64,000 nucleotides of DNA from positions 1-64,000 of the forward strand of contig ONBA01000004.1 of assembly GCA_900315975.1 (NCBI GenBank), given 5' to 3'. Under the pieces are notes generated by a model. That model did not search any database, had not been told where the DNA came from, and saw nothing but the letters and a program-made list of their open reading frames with translations. The stretch's first letter is position 1. Each line of letters starts with the position of its first letter. The DNA comes from an uncultured Ruminococcus sp. (GTDB lineage Bacteria; Bacillota_A; Clostridia; Oscillospirales; Ruminococcaceae). The position numbers and the translations under genes were made by a program. Positions 18,413-26,198 of this stretch are shown one piece after another.

Positions 18413-18445
18413 TTTAATGATCCCTCCAAAAAAATTTGCGTGACT

Positions 18446-18473
18446 TATCGTTTAAGTAAATATTTAAGCGATA
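18446..18473. promoter_or_regulatory. Inverted repeat in the cellulase leader
   Basis: TATCGTTTAA (18446-18455) and TTAAGCGATA (18464-18473) form a near-perfect dyad (one G/T position off) with an 8-bp centre. It lies between the promoter and the ribosome-binding site of the cellulase gene, where an operator or an RNA hairpin could control expression. No regulator is identifiable. Confidence 0.5.
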
Positions 18474-18502
18474 AATCAACCGAGCGTATTTTTACAACTT
18501 AT

Positions 18503-18531
18503 ATGATATCACATATTTTGGAGAAATGCAA
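18503..18531 (-). promoter_or_regulatory. Sigma-A promoter of the cellulase gene
   Basis: On the minus strand: TTGCAT (18526-18531), 17-bp spacer, TATCAT (18503-18508). The leader of about 85 bases holds the inverted repeat. Confidence 0.65.
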
Positions 18532-18543
18532 GTTAATTTTTGC

Positions 18544-19461
18544 TTAATTTGAGAAGTTTTTATTATTTTTAGCTTTTAATAAAATGCGCCTGCGGACCTT
18601 TGAAAATATAACTATCATGGCTATAATGACTAAACTAAATATTAACACGGACGGAATGGTTATGGGGCGGCGCTGACCGTTTATGCTTTGAATTGCGAAA
18701 GCGTGTACTGAGTCGGCGGCATTTGTAAAAGAGAGATTATTATCCCGAGCGTATTTTTTAGCTTCTGAATTTCTGTCTCCGAGGACTGTGAAGTCTTTTT
18801 GTGGGGCAGCACCGTCATCAGTCGGCACATATCCTGCTGCGCATATGCCTATAGTTTTTACAGATGACGGTATGTAGAGGGAGTCCATCGCGTTACACAT
18901 ATAAAAAGCACAGTCTCCGATTGAGTTGACTCCGCTGCCTATCGATACTTCCTTCAGACTTGTACATCCTGAAAAGCAGAAGTCGCCGATAGTTTCGATG
19001 CTGTCGGGGACAGTGAAATTTGTCAGTGACGTGCACGCTCTGAAACATGACTCCGGAAGTTTCTGAGTTGCAGATGAAATGGCAGCACTTTTCAGTCCGG
19101 TGCAGCCGCAGAAGCAGCCCATTCCAATATCAATTGCAGATTCCGGCAGTGTTACGCTTTCAAGTGATGTACACCCATAAAAGCAATGGTGACCGATTTT
19201 GACAACAGTTTCGGGAATGTCGATATGTCGCAGAGTTGGACATTCGTAAAATGCGTTGTCGCGCAGCTCGGTCACACGGCAGCCGTCGATAGTTTCAGGT
19301 ATGTTTATATATGCAGGCTCACCCTTAAAACCTGTTATAGTTGCTTCATTATTAATAATAGTGTACTCGTAATCAGGTTTTTCTGCACATTGAGCAGTTT
19401 GGCGAGGGTAAACCAGTATAATAATCAATGCAGACAGAATGAATGACAGTATTTTTTTCAT
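18544..19461 (-). CDS. Membrane-anchored surface leucine-rich-repeat protein (LRR_5/BspA type)
   Basis: This protein of about 305 residues has a signal peptide (MKKILSFILSALIIILV...), then at least six repeats of the BspA/LRR_5 kind. Each is about 23 residues with the core CTSLxxVxLPxSxxxIGxxCFxGC. A single hydrophobic segment (about 272-292, VLIFSLVIIAMIVIF) follows with a Lys/Arg-rich tail. The repeats would face outward with the tail in the cytoplasm. The ATG at 19461 is chosen because AAGGAG lies about 10 bases upstream and because it starts the signal peptide; the open frame runs further upstream. Such proteins often mediate adhesion; the ligand is unknown. The cellulase gene lies downstream on the same strand but has its own promoter. 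Confidence 0.8.
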   Translation of the reverse strand: MKKILSFILSALIIILVYPRQTAQCAEKPDYEYTIINNEATITGFKGEPAYINIPETIDGCRVTELRDNAFYECPTLRHIDIPETVVKIGHHCFYGCTSLESVTLPESAIDIGMGCFCGCTGLKSAAISSATQKLPESCFRACTSLTNFTVPDSIETIGDFCFSGCTSLKEVSIGSGVNSIGDCAFYMCNAMDSLYIPSSVKTIGICAAGYVPTDDGAAPQKDFTVLGDRNSEAKKYARDNNLSFTNAADSVHAFAIQSINGQRRPITIPSVLIFSLVIIAMIVIFSKVRRRILLKAKNNKNFSN

Positions 19462-19670
19462 TTTTTTACAACTCCTTTTTGTTTGATTGTACAATGTAAA
19501 TACAGGCAGGTAAAGCAAAAATAATCGCCGTGAAATGCCACAATTGGGCATAAAATGACATTTTCTCACGTAAAGTGTGTGCGGCTGACAATATGTTAAG
19601 TCAGAGATTGTCGTATATTAACGGTGCGTTATTTGTAAAAAATATACAAATCTGAACAAAAATGAACGTA

Positions 19671-19699
19671 TTGCTATTTTGTGAGGCAAGTGGTAATAT
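19671..19699 (+). promoter_or_regulatory. Sigma-A promoter of the zinc-ribbon gene
   Basis: TTGCTA (19671-19676), 17-bp spacer, TAATAT (19694-19699). The gene starts 30 bases further on, behind AAAGGAGC. Nothing else is evident in the 19570-19670 gap. Confidence 0.65.
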
Positions 19700-19729
19700 A
19701 TCTGTAGCTTACGAAAGGAGCTGAATATT

Positions 19730-19960
19730 ATGAAATATTCAAAGAGATGTCCAAAATGCGGCAGCAGTGACATTCTTTACGCCAAAGGCTATACTGGCGG
19801 TTATGGTGCCGGAAGCAACATATTTTATGGAATGACTGTTTTTTCTGCTGTTGACGTTGACCGCTATATCTGCGGAAACTGCGGATTTATCGAGCATTAC
19901 GTGCGTACTGGTGATATAGAAAGTCTGCGCAGCAGCAAAAAAATCAAGCAGTATGAATAA
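19730..19960 (+). CDS. Small zinc-ribbon protein of unknown function
   Basis: This 76-residue protein has CPKCGSSD at its start and CGNCGF about 38 residues later, the four ligands of a zinc ribbon. Between them is a Gly/Tyr-rich stretch. Similar stand-alone ribbons occur widely in Clostridia as hypothetical proteins. It has its own promoter and AAAGGAGC before the ATG. spoIIR starts 41 bases after its stop. Confidence 0.75.
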   Translation: MKYSKRCPKCGSSDILYAKGYTGGYGAGSNIFYGMTVFSAVDVDRYICGNCGFIEHYVRTGDIESLRSSKKIKQYE

Positions 19961-20001
19961 ATAATAAAAAACTACCAATATTCACCTGTGAGGTGATATT
20001 G

Positions 20002-20613
20002 ATGAAGAAAAAAACTGAAATAATACTTGCCGCAGGACTCTTGCTTGCGATACTTATGACAAACTCAATTACATTCATTCGCGACGGAAGACGGCTTGAA
20101 CAGCTTCGGGGCAGTGTTCTGCGTCTGCATATTCTTGCTGAGTCCGACAGTGAGCGTGACCAGCAGCTAAAGCTGAAAGTCCGCGATGCACTGCTTACAA
20201 GCGGAGTTCTTGACGGCGCGGACGACCTCAAATCAGCCGAGAACATCGCGTCTGCCAAACTGCCGGAAATTGAGCGGATAGCAGAGGATACTCTCCGTGA
20301 GAACGGGTGTAGTCTGCCGGTCAGTGCGGAACTTGCTGACGTTGAATTCGACGAGCGCACGTACGGCGATATAACGATGCCGGCAGGGGAGTACCGTGCT
20401 TTGCGCGTGAAAATCGGCTCTGCACAGGGACATAACTGGTGGTGCGTGATGTATCCGCCGCTCTGTCTGCCTGCCGCCTGCGAGGTCACTGACGACAAGG
20501 AAAAAGAATGTGAGCTTTTCGACGACGATGAACTTGATATTATGTATCATCCTGAAAAATATGAGGTCCGTTTTGCTATTTGGGATAAAATCAAGGAATT
20601 GACAGAGGACTGA
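20002..20613 (+). CDS. spoIIR: Stage II sporulation protein R
   Basis: SpoIIR is made in the forespore and exported, where it triggers SpoIIGA to process pro-sigma-E in the mother cell. The roughly 203 residues include an N-terminal membrane/signal segment (IILAAGLLLAILMTNSI), the family signature LRLHILAESDSERDQQLKLKVRDALL, and ITMPAGEYRALRVKIGSAQGHNWWCVMYPP-like residues typical of the C-terminal half. The ATG at 20002 has GAGGTGA (19990-19996) upstream. No other sporulation gene lies in the window, so whether the strain forms spores cannot be judged from here. Confidence 0.92.
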   Translation: MKKKTEIILAAGLLLAILMTNSITFIRDGRRLEQLRGSVLRLHILAESDSERDQQLKLKVRDALLTSGVLDGADDLKSAENIASAKLPEIERIAEDTLRENGCSLPVSAELADVEFDERTYGDITMPAGEYRALRVKIGSAQGHNWWCVMYPPLCLPAACEVTDDKEKECELFDDDELDIMYHPEKYEVRFAIWDKIKELTED

Positions 20614-20644
20614 TTGTGCAAAATGCTGAAAATGTATGCCGGAC

Positions 20645-20673
20645 TTGACAATGTCAGGGAAAAGGTATATAAT
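20645..20673 (+). promoter_or_regulatory. Sigma-A promoter of infC-rpmI-rplT
   Basis: TTGACA (20645-20650), 17-bp spacer, TATAAT (20668-20673): a full-consensus promoter, as expected for a ribosomal protein operon. Confidence 0.92.
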
Positions 20674-20679
20674 ATTTTA

Positions 20680-20800
20680 GTAAACAAAGCAGAACTACCC
20701 CGTTCTCACCGTCAGGCTAAGCTTAAACGGTCAATATGAAGTCTCTTTTATTGGAGTGCGTATTGTATGAGTGCGGAGATATCTGCACTCATTTTTGTTT
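20680..20800 (+). promoter_or_regulatory. L20-type leader with attenuator for infC-rpmI-rplT
   Basis: The roughly 120-nt leader carries GTTCTCACC and AGGCTAAGC, as in Firmicute infC leaders (the Rfam L20_leader group). It ends in a terminator: ATGAGTGC (20767-20774) pairs with GCACTCAT (20785-20792) followed by TTTTTG. In Bacillus subtilis, excess L20 binds such a leader and favours the terminator, lowering expression of the three genes. Here the same logic is inferred from position and the terminator, 30 bases before the infC start. Confidence 0.8.
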
Positions 20801-20826
20801 TATTTTATAACCGGAGGTGCTTGAAG

Positions 20827-21345
20827 ATTAGCAAACAGGAACTGCAGATCAACGAAGAGATACGAGATAAAGAAATTCTCGTGATCGACGCTGACGGAAA
20901 GAAACTTGGAACAATGTCCGCTAAAGACGCTCAGAAATTAGCCTTTGATCAGGATCTTGACCTCGTTAAGATCGCTCCGCAGGCAACACCGCCAGTATGC
21001 CGTATTATGGACTATGGCAAGTATTGCTTTGAACAGGCTAAGCGTGAAAAGGAAGCAAGGAAAAATCAGAAGGTCGTTTCTATCAAGGAGATAAGAATGT
21101 TCTCCACAATTGATACCCATGACTTTGAAACAAAGGTGAATCAGGCTATTAAGTTCTTGCAGGGCGGAGACAAACTCAAGGTTTCTGTCAGATTCCGTAA
21201 GAGAGCTATCGCTCACCCCGAACTCGGCTCTGAACTCCTCGATAGATTCAAGGAGGCTGTATCGGGTGCAGGCACAGTCGATAAACCGGCTAAAATGGAG
21301 GGACGCAGCATTGTTATGTTTGTTAGTCCCAAAGCAAATAAGTAA
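20827..21345 (+). CDS. infC: Translation initiation factor IF-3 (AUU start)
   Basis: IF-3 binds the 30S subunit, keeps it from joining 50S and checks the start codon. The protein (172 residues) begins ISKQELQINEEIRDKEI, with the N-domain, the KREKEARKNQK linker and the C-domain with VSIKEIRMFSTIDTHDFETKV. The start is placed at the ATT codon at 20827: GGAGG at 20813-20817 lies 9 bases before it, and this matches IF-3 length and N-terminus. The in-frame TTG at 20821 is only 3 bases from the Shine-Dalgarno, and the in-frame ATG at 20767 sits inside the terminator. An AUU start lets IF-3 limit its own synthesis. It is followed by rpmI and rplT. Confidence 0.93.
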   Translation: MSKQELQINEEIRDKEILVIDADGKKLGTMSAKDAQKLAFDQDLDLVKIAPQATPPVCRIMDYGKYCFEQAKREKEARKNQKVVSIKEIRMFSTIDTHDFETKVNQAIKFLQGGDKLKVSVRFRKRAIAHPELGSELLDRFKEAVSGAGTVDKPAKMEGRSIVMFVSPKANK

Positions 21346-21381
21346 GAACTGACCTGTTCTGAATTAAGGAGGATCATAACA

Positions 21382-21585
21382 ATGGCAAAGGTTAAGGTTA
21401 AAACTCATTCAGGCGCAAAGAAGCGTTTTAAGATCACTGGAACTGGTAAGGTTAAGTACCAGAAGACAAACAAGAGACACAGACTTACTCAGAAGGATAC
21501 AAAGCGTAAGAGAATCGCTCGTACAGCTGGTGTTGCCGGAAGCGCTAACGCTCCTACAATCAAGAAGCTCGTTCCTTATATGTAA
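21382..21585 (+). CDS. rpmI: 50S ribosomal protein bL35
   Basis: bL35 is a small basic protein of the large subunit. The 67 residues begin [23 protein letters not shown] and contain [15 protein letters not shown], both family hallmarks. AAGGAGG precedes the ATG. A hairpin, GAGAGC-TAT-GCTCTC (21591-21605), sits between it and rplT and may be a processing or L20-contact site. Confidence 0.97.
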   Translation: MAKVKVKTHSGAKKRFKITGTGKVKYQKTNKRHRLTQKDTKRKRIARTAGVAGSANAPTIKKLVPYM

Positions 21586-21646
21586 TCAGTGAGAGCTATG
21601 CTCTCAAAACGCTTTTCGCAATTTGAATAACTGGAGGTAAAAGACT

Positions 21647-22000
21647 ATGGCACGTATCAAGGGTGCAATGATGACTCGCAAGAGAAGAAATAAAGTATTA
21701 AAGCTTGCAAAGGGCTACTGGGGCGCAAAGAGCAAGCACTTCAAGATGGCTAAACAGGCTGTAATGAAGTCAGGCAACTACGCTTACATCGGTAGAAAGC
21801 AGAAGAAGAGACAGTTCAGACAGCTCTGGATCACAAGAATCTCTGCTGCTGCTAAGCTCAACGGCATGAACTACTCAACATTCATGAACGGCTGCAAGAA
21901 GGCTGGTATCACTCTCAACAGAAAGATGCTGTCTGAGATCGCTATCACTGACGCTGCCGGCTTCACAGCAATCGTTGAGAAGGCTAAGGCTGCTCTTTAA
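21647..22000 (+). CDS. rplT: 50S ribosomal protein bL20
   Basis: bL20 is an early assembly protein of the 50S subunit and, in related bacteria, the repressor of this operon. The 117 residues show the standard sequence: [42 protein letters not shown] and [17 protein letters not shown] lies upstream of the ATG. It is the last gene of the operon, followed by a terminator. Confidence 0.98.
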   Translation: MARIKGAMMTRKRRNKVLKLAKGYWGAKSKHFKMAKQAVMKSGNYAYIGRKQKKRQFRQLWITRISAAAKLNGMNYSTFMNGCKKAGITLNRKMLSEIAITDAAGFTAIVEKAKAAL

Positions 22001-22010
22001 TCAGTACAAT

Positions 22011-22047
22011 AACACGCTCCTTATTTAATTAAAGAGCGTGTTTTCTT
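22011..22047 (+). terminator. Intrinsic terminator of infC-rpmI-rplT
   Basis: AACACGCTC (22011-22019) pairs with GAGCGTGTT (22034-22042), followed by TTTTCTT. Confidence 0.88.
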
Positions 22048-22115
22048 GTAGGAGGCGGGAGTTTTATCCCGCACTTCTTCAGGATAATGTTCTGTGTTCG
22101 GAGGTGTTCGTACTA

Positions 22116-22910
22116 TTGGAAAACATCATAACCTCTAAAGATAATCCGGTAATCAAGCTGTATCAGAAGCTCGCTTCTTCAAAGAAAGAAAGGCTTCAGT
22201 ACGGCTTATTCGTGTTGGAAGGACTACGTATCACTGAGGACGCTCTTCGTGAGGACAGCGGTCTTTCTCACCTTATCATGACTAAGCAGGCATTCGATAA
22301 ATATGGTGACGAGCTTTTGCAGGCTGATTTGAGAGATACAAAAACTCTTGTTATTTCAAATGAACTTGGCAACAAAATCTCGTCAACGAATACTACTCAG
22401 GGAGTGTTCGGCATTTGCAGGATACCGCCTGAGCGAGAGCCGCTTTTCCGCGATAACGGCAGGTATGCTGTGCTGTTTGGCCTTCAGGACCCCGGTAACG
22501 TCGGAATGATAATCCGTACTGCCGATGCTCTCGGTATCGATGGGATATTCCTTTCAGGCAGCTGCGATATCTACAGCCCGAAGGTGATACGTTCAACTAT
22601 GGGGTCGATATTCCGCGAGAATATCTACATCGTTAACGATACAGACCGGCTCTTTGAACTTTTTACAGACGGAGGTGTTGAAACTTCCGCGGCAGTAATT
22701 GATACTGATGCTGAAAAGGTAACATCGTGCAGATTTCCTGGACGTCAGGCTGTATTCATCGGCAACGAGGGAAATGGTCTGCCGCGCGATATAGCGCTTC
22801 GCTGCACGAGAAGAATAACCATTCCCATGAATGGCACTATCAATTCGCTGAATGCAGCAATGGCAGCGGGGATTCTTATGTGGGAGCTCTGTAAGCAGCA
22901 GGAGGTGTGA
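22116..22910 (+). CDS. TrmH/SpoU family RNA 2'-O-methyltransferase
   Basis: This SPOUT-class enzyme of about 264 residues transfers a methyl group from SAM to a ribose 2'-OH in rRNA or tRNA. The N-terminal substrate-binding domain (ITSKDNPVIKLYQKLASSKKE, LFVLEGLRI) is followed by the trefoil-knot domain: LFGLQDPGNVGMIIRTADALG, SPKVIRSTMGSIFREN, VFIGNEGNGLP and IPMNGTINSLNAAMAAGI. A TTG start at 22116 with GGAGGTG (22100-22106) is chosen; the frame is open further up, but into the rplT terminator. The target nucleotide is unknown. dprA starts 3 bases after its stop. Confidence 0.88.
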   Translation: MENIITSKDNPVIKLYQKLASSKKERLQYGLFVLEGLRITEDALREDSGLSHLIMTKQAFDKYGDELLQADLRDTKTLVISNELGNKISSTNTTQGVFGICRIPPEREPLFRDNGRYAVLFGLQDPGNVGMIIRTADALGIDGIFLSGSCDIYSPKVIRSTMGSIFRENIYIVNDTDRLFELFTDGGVETSAAVIDTDAEKVTSCRFPGRQAVFIGNEGNGLPRDIALRCTRRITIPMNGTINSLNAAMAAGILMWELCKQQEV

Positions 22911-22913
22911 CGA

Positions 22914-24098
22914 GTGGAAGAGAAAAAGTACTGGGTATGGCTTACCATGGTTTTCGGTGCAGGAAGCAGCAGACTGTGGAAAATACTGGAAAGATACGAA
23001 ACCGCGGAGGACGCTTACCTCGCGATAACGTCGGGAGAGTGTGAATCATTCCTGACACCTAATGAACGCAGAGCGGTATCTACACCACTTGAAGCAGCTG
23101 AAAACCTGCTTATGGAGTGCGAGAAAAGGGGCGTTATGACTGTGTCATATGAATCTGAGGACTATCCGCCTCAGCTGAGACATATCACCGACCCGCCGGC
23201 AATACTCTATTATAAAGGCGATATACGCTGTCTTAAAGGAACTAAAACTATAACTGCGATAGGTTCAAGGAATTCTGCGGATTATCCTCTCAGAGTCGCA
23301 AACCGCGTATGCTATGAACTTGCACGCAGGGGAGTTGTCATAATCAGCGGATTCGCACTCGGTGTCGATATAACCTCTCAGATGGCCGCTGCGTCAAAGG
23401 GTTATCCGACGGTTGCTGTTCTGGGCTGCGGAATTGATGTCGACTATCCGCGTGAGAATTACAGATGCCGTGACACTATTATAAAAGCCGGAGGAGCGCT
23501 TGTTACAGAGTTTCCGCTCGGTACAAAGGCACTTCCTCAGAACTTTCCTAAGCGTAACCGCATACTCTCTGCACTGAGCAAGGCTACAGTCGTTTTTCAG
23601 GCTTCAAAAAAGAGCGGTTCACTCATAACGGCTTCTCTTGCGGCAGATCAGGGACGCGATGTATTTTGTCTTCCGCCGGCTGATATCTATTCATCGGCTT
23701 ATTCGGGAAATGTTATGCTTCTGAGTGAAGGAGCTTCACCGTTTTTCAGTTCAGATGACATTTATTCCTGCTTCGGATATGGTATGCCGCTGTATGCTGA
23801 AACAGTTGATGACCCGTTTGAGGACAGTCTGCCGCAGGAAAAAACGTTGCAGAAAGAGACGATTCCTCAGAATGTGACTGAGGAAAAAACTGCTGACATC
23901 AGTCAGCAAAAGGATGAAATTATACTCGACGGCATACAGGCGGATATAGCAAGGATACTCTCCGATGGTCCGCTTCATGCTGATGTACTGGCTCAGAAGC
24001 TCGGCATTGATATGTCGGAACTTATGATTGAGCTCACGGAAATGGAAATACTCGGAGCTGTAAGATCGCTTCCGGGAAAGATCTATGAAAAATTCTGA
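22914..24098 (+). CDS. dprA: DNA-processing protein DprA/Smf
   Basis: DprA loads RecA on incoming single-stranded DNA during transformation; many non-competent bacteria also carry it. The 394 residues include an N-terminal helical part, the Rossmann-like core (AIGSRNSADYPLRVA, ISGFALGVDITSQMAA, VAVLGCGIDVDYPREN, FPLGTKALPQNFPKRNRILSALS) and a C-terminal winged helix (about 335-390) after a Glu/Gln/Thr-rich linker. It starts with GTG at 22914 behind AGGAGGTG and is followed 18 bases later by topA, the common dprA-topA order. Confidence 0.93.
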   Translation: MEEKKYWVWLTMVFGAGSSRLWKILERYETAEDAYLAITSGECESFLTPNERRAVSTPLEAAENLLMECEKRGVMTVSYESEDYPPQLRHITDPPAILYYKGDIRCLKGTKTITAIGSRNSADYPLRVANRVCYELARRGVVIISGFALGVDITSQMAAASKGYPTVAVLGCGIDVDYPRENYRCRDTIIKAGGALVTEFPLGTKALPQNFPKRNRILSALSKATVVFQASKKSGSLITASLAADQGRDVFCLPPADIYSSAYSGNVMLLSEGASPFFSSDDIYSCFGYGMPLYAETVDDPFEDSLPQEKTLQKETIPQNVTEEKTADISQQKDEIILDGIQADIARILSDGPLHADVLAQKLGIDMSELMIELTEMEILGAVRSLPGKIYEKF

Positions 24099-24116
24099 TA
24101 AGGGGAACATATACAG

Positions 24117-26198
24117 ATGTCAGATCTCGTAATAGTAGAGTCGCCTGCAAAGGCAAAAACAATACAGAAATATCTTGGAAAAGGCTATGAAGTTGTAGCC
24201 TCGATGGGACACGTCCGCGACCTTCCTAAGTCGAAGCTCGGTGTTGACACTGAGAACGATTTTGAGCCGCAGTATACGGACATGAAGGGGAAAGAGGACG
24301 TAATAAAAGACCTGAAAAAGCGTGCTAAAAAGTGCGGTAAGATTTATCTCGCAACCGACCCTGACCGCGAGGGAGAGGCTATATCATGGCATATAGCACA
24401 GATGCTGAAGCTCGATATGAACGATAATAACCGTGTTGCGTTCAACGAGATCACAAAGACCGGTGTCCAGAACGGTATGAGTAATCCGCACAAGATAGAC
24501 GTTGACCTCGTCAACGCTCAGCAGGCTCGCCGTATACTTGACAGACTTGTTGGTTATAAACTAAGTCCCTTCCTTTGGAAAAAGGTCAAGCGCGGACTTT
24601 CTGCCGGAAGAGTTCAGTCAGTAGCAGTACGTCTCGTTGTAGACCGCGAAAACGAGATACGCAAGTTCGTTCCGAAGGAGTACTGGTCTATTGATGCGAA
24701 ATTCACAGCACCGGGTTCGAGAAAAGTATTCGACGCATCGCTTGTTTCAGTTGACGGAAATAAGCTCGAAATACCCGGTCAGGCTCAGGCAGACGATCTG
24801 CTTGCAAGGCTTGAAGGTGCTGAATATACCGTAACATCCGTAAAAAAGCGTGTTACTCGCAAACAGCCTGCTCCGCCGTTCATAACTTCAACGATGCAGC
24901 AGGAAGCTTCACGAAAGCTTGGTTTCAGTGCAAAGCGCACTATGAAAGCTGCTCAGGAGCTTTACGAAGGTGTTGACGTTGAGGGCATTGGTGCAGTCGG
25001 ACTTATCACATATATGAGAACCGACAGCCTGCGTATCTCAGACGAGGCAAAGGCTGCTGCCGCACAGTATATCGGAACAGTTTTCGGACAGGACTATCTG
25101 CCTGATAAACCGCGTGTGTTCAAGACTAAGAGCAATGCTCAGGATGCTCATGAAGCGATACGTCCTTCAACTCCGGAACTTACTCCTGAGCGCGTAAAAT
25201 CAGGGCTTTCGAGTGACCAGTTCAAGCTATATAAGCTCATATGGGAGCGCTTTATAGCAAGTCAGATGGCTAATGCTCTGCTTGATACTGTTTCGACTGA
25301 TATCGAGGCAAACGGATGTGTATTCCGTGCGTCAGGATATTCAGTTAAGTTTGACGGCTTTACAAAGCTATATGTTGAGTCTACCGACGGTTCTGACGAG
25401 AACAAGAAAATGCTTCCGCCTATCACTGAAGGAGATAACGTTAAGCTGAAGTCTATTGCCGGAAATCAGCACTTTACTCAGCCGCCTCCGCGATATACCG
25501 AGGCTTCGCTCATTAAGGCACTCGAAGAAAACGGCATCGGCAGACCGAGTACCTACGCTCCTACAATCACCACTATAACAGCGCGTCAGTATGTCGAGCA
25601 TGAGGGAAAACAGCTCAAACCTACCAATCTTGGTGAGGTCATCACTGAACTGATGAAGGAACATTTCAAGGAGATCGTTGATGCAAAGTTTACCGCTGAA
25701 ATGGAGAATAATCTCGACGAAATCGAACACGGTGTAAAGGACTGGGTAAGTACTCTCCATGAATTCTACGACGGCTTTGCTGATACTCTCAGCAAGGCTG
25801 AAGAGGCTATGGAAGGCAAGCGTGTGAAGGTACCCGATGAGGAGACCGATGTAATATGTGAAGCTTGCGGACGCAATATGGTAATAAAGTACGGCAGATA
25901 TGGCAAATTCCTTGCCTGTCCCGGATTCCCCGAGTGTTCAAATACAAAGAAAATAGTCACTGAAACAGAGGGTAACTGTCCTCGCTGCGGCAAGAAAATG
26001 CTGCTTAAAAAGTCGAAGAAGGGCAGAAGCTTCTACGGCTGTGAGGGATACCCCGACTGCAACTTCATGACATGGAATGTTCCGACTGCTGAGAAGTGTC
26101 CGGACTGCGGCAAGACCCTTTTCAACAAGGGAGGCAAATCGGGCAGACTTATCTGTGAAAATGAAGGCTGCGGATACGAAAGAGAGCTGAAAAAATGA
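24117..26198 (+). CDS. topA: DNA topoisomerase I
   Basis: TopA relaxes negative supercoils by cutting one strand. The 693 residues show the Toprim domain (VIVESPAKAKTIQKYLG, ATDPDREGEAI), RRILDRLVGYKLSPFLW, the catalytic Tyr299 in GLITYMRTDS, RPSTYAP, and three C-terminal zinc ribbons: CEACG...CPGFPEC, CPRCG...CEGYPDC and CPDCG...CENEGC. The stop overlaps the trmFO start by 4 bases (ATGA), so the two are coupled. Confidence 0.98.
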   Translation: MSDLVIVESPAKAKTIQKYLGKGYEVVASMGHVRDLPKSKLGVDTENDFEPQYTDMKGKEDVIKDLKKRAKKCGKIYLATDPDREGEAISWHIAQMLKLDMNDNNRVAFNEITKTGVQNGMSNPHKIDVDLVNAQQARRILDRLVGYKLSPFLWKKVKRGLSAGRVQSVAVRLVVDRENEIRKFVPKEYWSIDAKFTAPGSRKVFDASLVSVDGNKLEIPGQAQADDLLARLEGAEYTVTSVKKRVTRKQPAPPFITSTMQQEASRKLGFSAKRTMKAAQELYEGVDVEGIGAVGLITYMRTDSLRISDEAKAAAAQYIGTVFGQDYLPDKPRVFKTKSNAQDAHEAIRPSTPELTPERVKSGLSSDQFKLYKLIWERFIASQMANALLDTVSTDIEANGCVFRASGYSVKFDGFTKLYVESTDGSDENKKMLPPITEGDNVKLKSIAGNQHFTQPPPRYTEASLIKALEENGIGRPSTYAPTITTITARQYVEHEGKQLKPTNLGEVITELMKEHFKEIVDAKFTAEMENNLDEIEHGVKDWVSTLHEFYDGFADTLSKAEEAMEGKRVKVPDEETDVICEACGRNMVIKYGRYGKFLACPGFPECSNTKKIVTETEGNCPRCGKKMLLKKSKKGRSFYGCEGYPDCNFMTWNVPTAEKCPDCGKTLFNKGGKSGRLICENEGCGYERELKK

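Noticed and set aside
20767..20826. ATG-initiated longer form of infC
   Set aside because: The ATG lies in the 5' arm of the leader terminator, has no ribosome-binding site, and adds residues foreign to IF-3.
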